Source of the DNA: Bacteroidota bacterium
GTDB taxonomy: Bacteria > Bacteroidota > Bacteroidia > Bacteroidales > Tenuifilaceae
Reading direction: 5' to 3'
Assembly: GCA_029560875.1 (NCBI GenBank)
Contig: JAKQKB010000136.1
Coordinates: 1 to 64,000 of the forward strand
Length of the DNA stretch: 64,000 nucleotides
Positions within the stretch are counted from its first letter, which is position 1, and each line of letters begins with the position of its first letter. Below the pieces are notes generated by a model. The model made no database searches and was not told where the DNA came from. It worked only from the letters and a program-made list of their open reading frames with translations. Positions 62,092-64,000 of the stretch are shown piece after piece. The position numbers and the translations under genes were made by a program.

Positions 62092-64000
62092 ATGAAAAAA
62101 TACATCGACAATAAAAACAACGACTACAACAAATTACTCAAACGCCCCTTTGAGGATAACTCTGAAATCAAGGAGCAGGTTTCGGAGATTTTGAGATTTG
62201 TTAAGCAGAATGGAGATTATGCGCTAAGGCAACTTTCGGAAAAGTTCGATAAATGCTCAATTTCCAAATTTGAAATTGCAAAGCAAGAACTTGAACAATC
62301 GTCGGAAATGATTTCGGATGGTCTAAAACAAGCCATAAGACAATCCTTTGTAAACATCGAGAAATTCCACAGAGCGCAACTTCCAGCGGATATTGAACTG
62401 GAAACACAGCCCGGAGTTAGGTGTATACTTAAATATAGAGCGTTGGAACGTGTTGGGCTTTACATTCCCGGAGGTACAGCACCCTTAATATCTACAGTTC
62501 TTATGCTTGGTGTTCCAGCAATTGTGGCCGAATGCAAGGAGTTGGTAGTTTGTACACCTCCAAATCCAAACCCCGCAATACTCTACGCCTGTAATTTGAT
62601 TGGAGCAAGAGTGTTTACAGTGGGCGGAGCACAAGCAATAGCCGCAATGGCCTATGGCACCGAAAGCATTCCAAAGGTTGATAAGATATTTGGCCCCGGC
62701 AACCGCTTTGTGACGGAGGCCAAAGTGCAAGTATCTGCCCAAGGAACTCCAATTGATATGCCTGCAGGACCATCGGAGGTGCTAGTTATTGCCGATGAGA
62801 CATCCAATCCAACATTCGTTGCTGCCGATTTGCTCTCGCAAGCAGAGCACGGAGTCGATAGTCAGGTGGTGGTTATTGGAACATCGGAAGGGTTAATTAA
62901 TAAAGTAATTTCAGAAGTTGAGAATCAACTTAAAGCACTTCCGCGTAAATCGATTGCCGAAAAATGCTTAGAAAATAGCATTGGCATTGTTGTTAACAGC
63001 ATTGAAAGGGCTATTGAAATTAGCAATATCTATGCTCCTGAGCACTTAATTCTATCGTTCGATAAGGCCAACAACTATATCAATTCAATTACCAACGCCG
63101 GTTCTGTTTTTCTTGGGCAATACACCCCCGAATCGGCGGGCGACTATTCAAGCGGGACTAATCACACCCTGCCAACTAGCGGTTTTGCCCGAAATTGGAG
63201 CGGTGTTACTGTAAATTCATTCCTAAAAACTATTACATACCAGGAAATAACAAAGAATGGATTATCGGAATTGAGCACAGCCATTACTACTCTGGCACGA
63301 GCCGAGGGATTGGAAGCACACGCAAGAGCCGTGGATGTTAGAACTGCCGATGGCATAACGCAACGTAAAAGTCAAAAGGTAATTAGATTTCGTTCAAACA
63401 TCGCGAATCTAAAACCCTACTCATCGGCTAGGAGCGAGTGCAATGCGCAAGGATTAACACTGCTCGATGCAAATGAAAATCCTGAGGTATTGCCCGGCAT
63501 TCCTTTGGATTACAACCGCTACCCCGACCCTTTGCAAAAGGATATTAAAAAGCGTATTGCTACACTAAAGAATGTGGATGAAAATCAGATTTTTCTTGGT
63601 AATGGAAGCGATGAAGCGGTAGACCTATTAATTCGCTGTTTCTGCAATCCAAAAACCGATGCCATTGCAATATTCACTCCAACATACGGAATGTATGGCG
63701 TTTGCGCAGCAATTAACGATATAAAGGTAATGCAATATAGACTTAAAGATGATTTTGCCATTAACGTTGATGAGTTCCTTAATTCCGTAACTTCCGATGT
63801 AAAGGTTGTTTTTATCTGCAATCCGAACAATCCTACTGGAAATACTCAAAATTTAAGTGATATCATCAGAATTATTGAGGGGTTCGATGGAATTGTTGCG
63901 GTTGATGAGGCATATATTGACTTTTGCGAGGATAAAACGCTTCTACCCTACCTCAATCAATATCCAAATCTGGTTATTTTACAAACCTTCTCAAAGGCTT
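62092..64000 (+). CDS. hisD/hisC: Fused HisD-HisC: histidinol dehydrogenase joined to histidinol-phosphate aminotransferase (3' end outside window)
   Basis: One uninterrupted frame of at least 636 codons that continues past the right edge. Residues 1 to about 425 are a complete HisD with all active-site residues: Q250 and H253 (SQAEHG), E317 and H318 (APEHL), D351 (GDYSSGTNH) and H410 (EAHARAV). From about residue 434 the sequence becomes HisC ('NLKPYSSARSE', 'LDANENPE', 'NRYPDPLQ', 'LGNGSDEAVDLL', 'NPNNPTG', 'VDEAYIDF') up to the PLP lysine K635 in TFSKA. I checked every codon across the junction: no stop, and no in-frame ATG that could start a separate hisC. The two activities are sequential neighbours in operons but normally separate proteins. 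A sequencing frameshift cannot be excluded from a single read. Confidence 0.85.
   Translation, partial: MKKYIDNKNNDYNKLLKRPFEDNSEIKEQVSEILRFVKQNGDYALRQLSEKFDKCSISKFEIAKQELEQSSEMISDGLKQAIRQSFVNIEKFHRAQLPADIELETQPGVRCILKYRALERVGLYIPGGTAPLISTVLMLGVPAIVAECKELVVCTPPNPNPAILYACNLIGARVFTVGGAQAIAAMAYGTESIPKVDKIFGPGNRFVTEAKVQVSAQGTPIDMPAGPSEVLVIADETSNPTFVAADLLSQAEHGVDSQVVVIGTSEGLINKVISEVENQLKALPRKSIAEKCLENSIGIVVNSIERAIEISNIYAPEHLILSFDKANNYINSITNAGSVFLGQYTPESAGDYSSGTNHTLPTSGFARNWSGVTVNSFLKTITYQEITKNGLSELSTAITTLARAEGLEAHARAVDVRTADGITQRKSQKVIRFRSNIANLKPYSSARSECNAQGLTLLDANENPEVLPGIPLDYNRYPDPLQKDIKKRIATLKNVDENQIFLGNGSDEAVDLLIRCFCNPKTDAIAIFTPTYGMYGVCAAINDIKVMQYRLKDDFAINVDEFLNSVTSDVKVVFICNPNNPTGNTQNLSDIIRIIEGFDGIVAVDEAYIDFCEDKTLLPYLNQYPNLVILQTFSKA

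Overview
The window is an AT-rich chromosomal segment of a Bacteroidetes bacterium, most likely from the order Bacteroidales or a close relative. The grounds are a SusC/SusD pair, a type IX secretion C-terminal domain on a secreted amylase, many lineage-typical families (DUF5916, DUF3108, DUF3822 beside rsmD, DUF4421), lipoproteins of the Sus type, and recurrent TAnnTTTG promoter elements in place of sigma70 -10 boxes. It is ordinary chromosome rather than plasmid or prophage; the accessory parts are small (one RAYT-type transposase with flanking palindromes, one SIR2-like protein, several simple repeats).

Layout. 1-4000: edge of a serine hydrolase, threonine aldolase and a DUF5916 outer-membrane protein. 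4000-14000: a starch/maltooligosaccharide locus with a LacI-type regulator divergent from susC-susD-susE-like and a type IX-secreted GH13 amylase. 14000-24100: PagL-like deacylase, DUF3108, the DUF368 polyprenyl-phosphate carrier (PopT), phosphosulfolactate synthase, a TPR protein, a DHOD-like enzyme, dapA and ligA. 24150-28330: RAYT between two REP-like palindromes, a long RSH enzyme with a damaged hydrolase motif, and a SIR2-like protein. 28400-46000: peptidases Dcp and M1, MarR, AlkD-type glycosylase, outer-membrane proteins, a GT51 transglycosylase with a long N-terminal extension, TtcA-like, Ung, an iron alcohol dehydrogenase and several small unknowns. 46000-52500: an ECF sigma / anti-sigma / two Spy-CpxP-like proteins operon, then a HAMP protein coupled to tandem trkH genes, then two tRNA-Asp. 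52500-58000: rsmD cluster, RecD-like helicase, sfsA, TPR protein. 58000-64000: trpB and the start of the his operon.

The most interesting part is the right end. Both trpB and hisG are preceded by a promoter of the same geometry (TTTG-N19-TAnnTTTG-like), a short leader peptide rich in the cognate amino acid (21 residues with four Trp; 25 residues with eight His) and an intrinsic terminator. This is the plan of ribosome-mediated transcription attenuation, which neither gene's coding sequence would reveal. The his operon then shows two further oddities: a 329-base gap packed with heptamer repeats and palindromes between hisG and hisD, and a single uninterrupted reading frame that joins complete HisD to HisC (truncated by the window edge). 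Upstream, the RAYT with its pair of 31-base palindromes, the isolated SIR2-like protein and the HAMP-TrkH coupling are the best remaining leads. All family assignments were made by reading the sequence; no database search was run.
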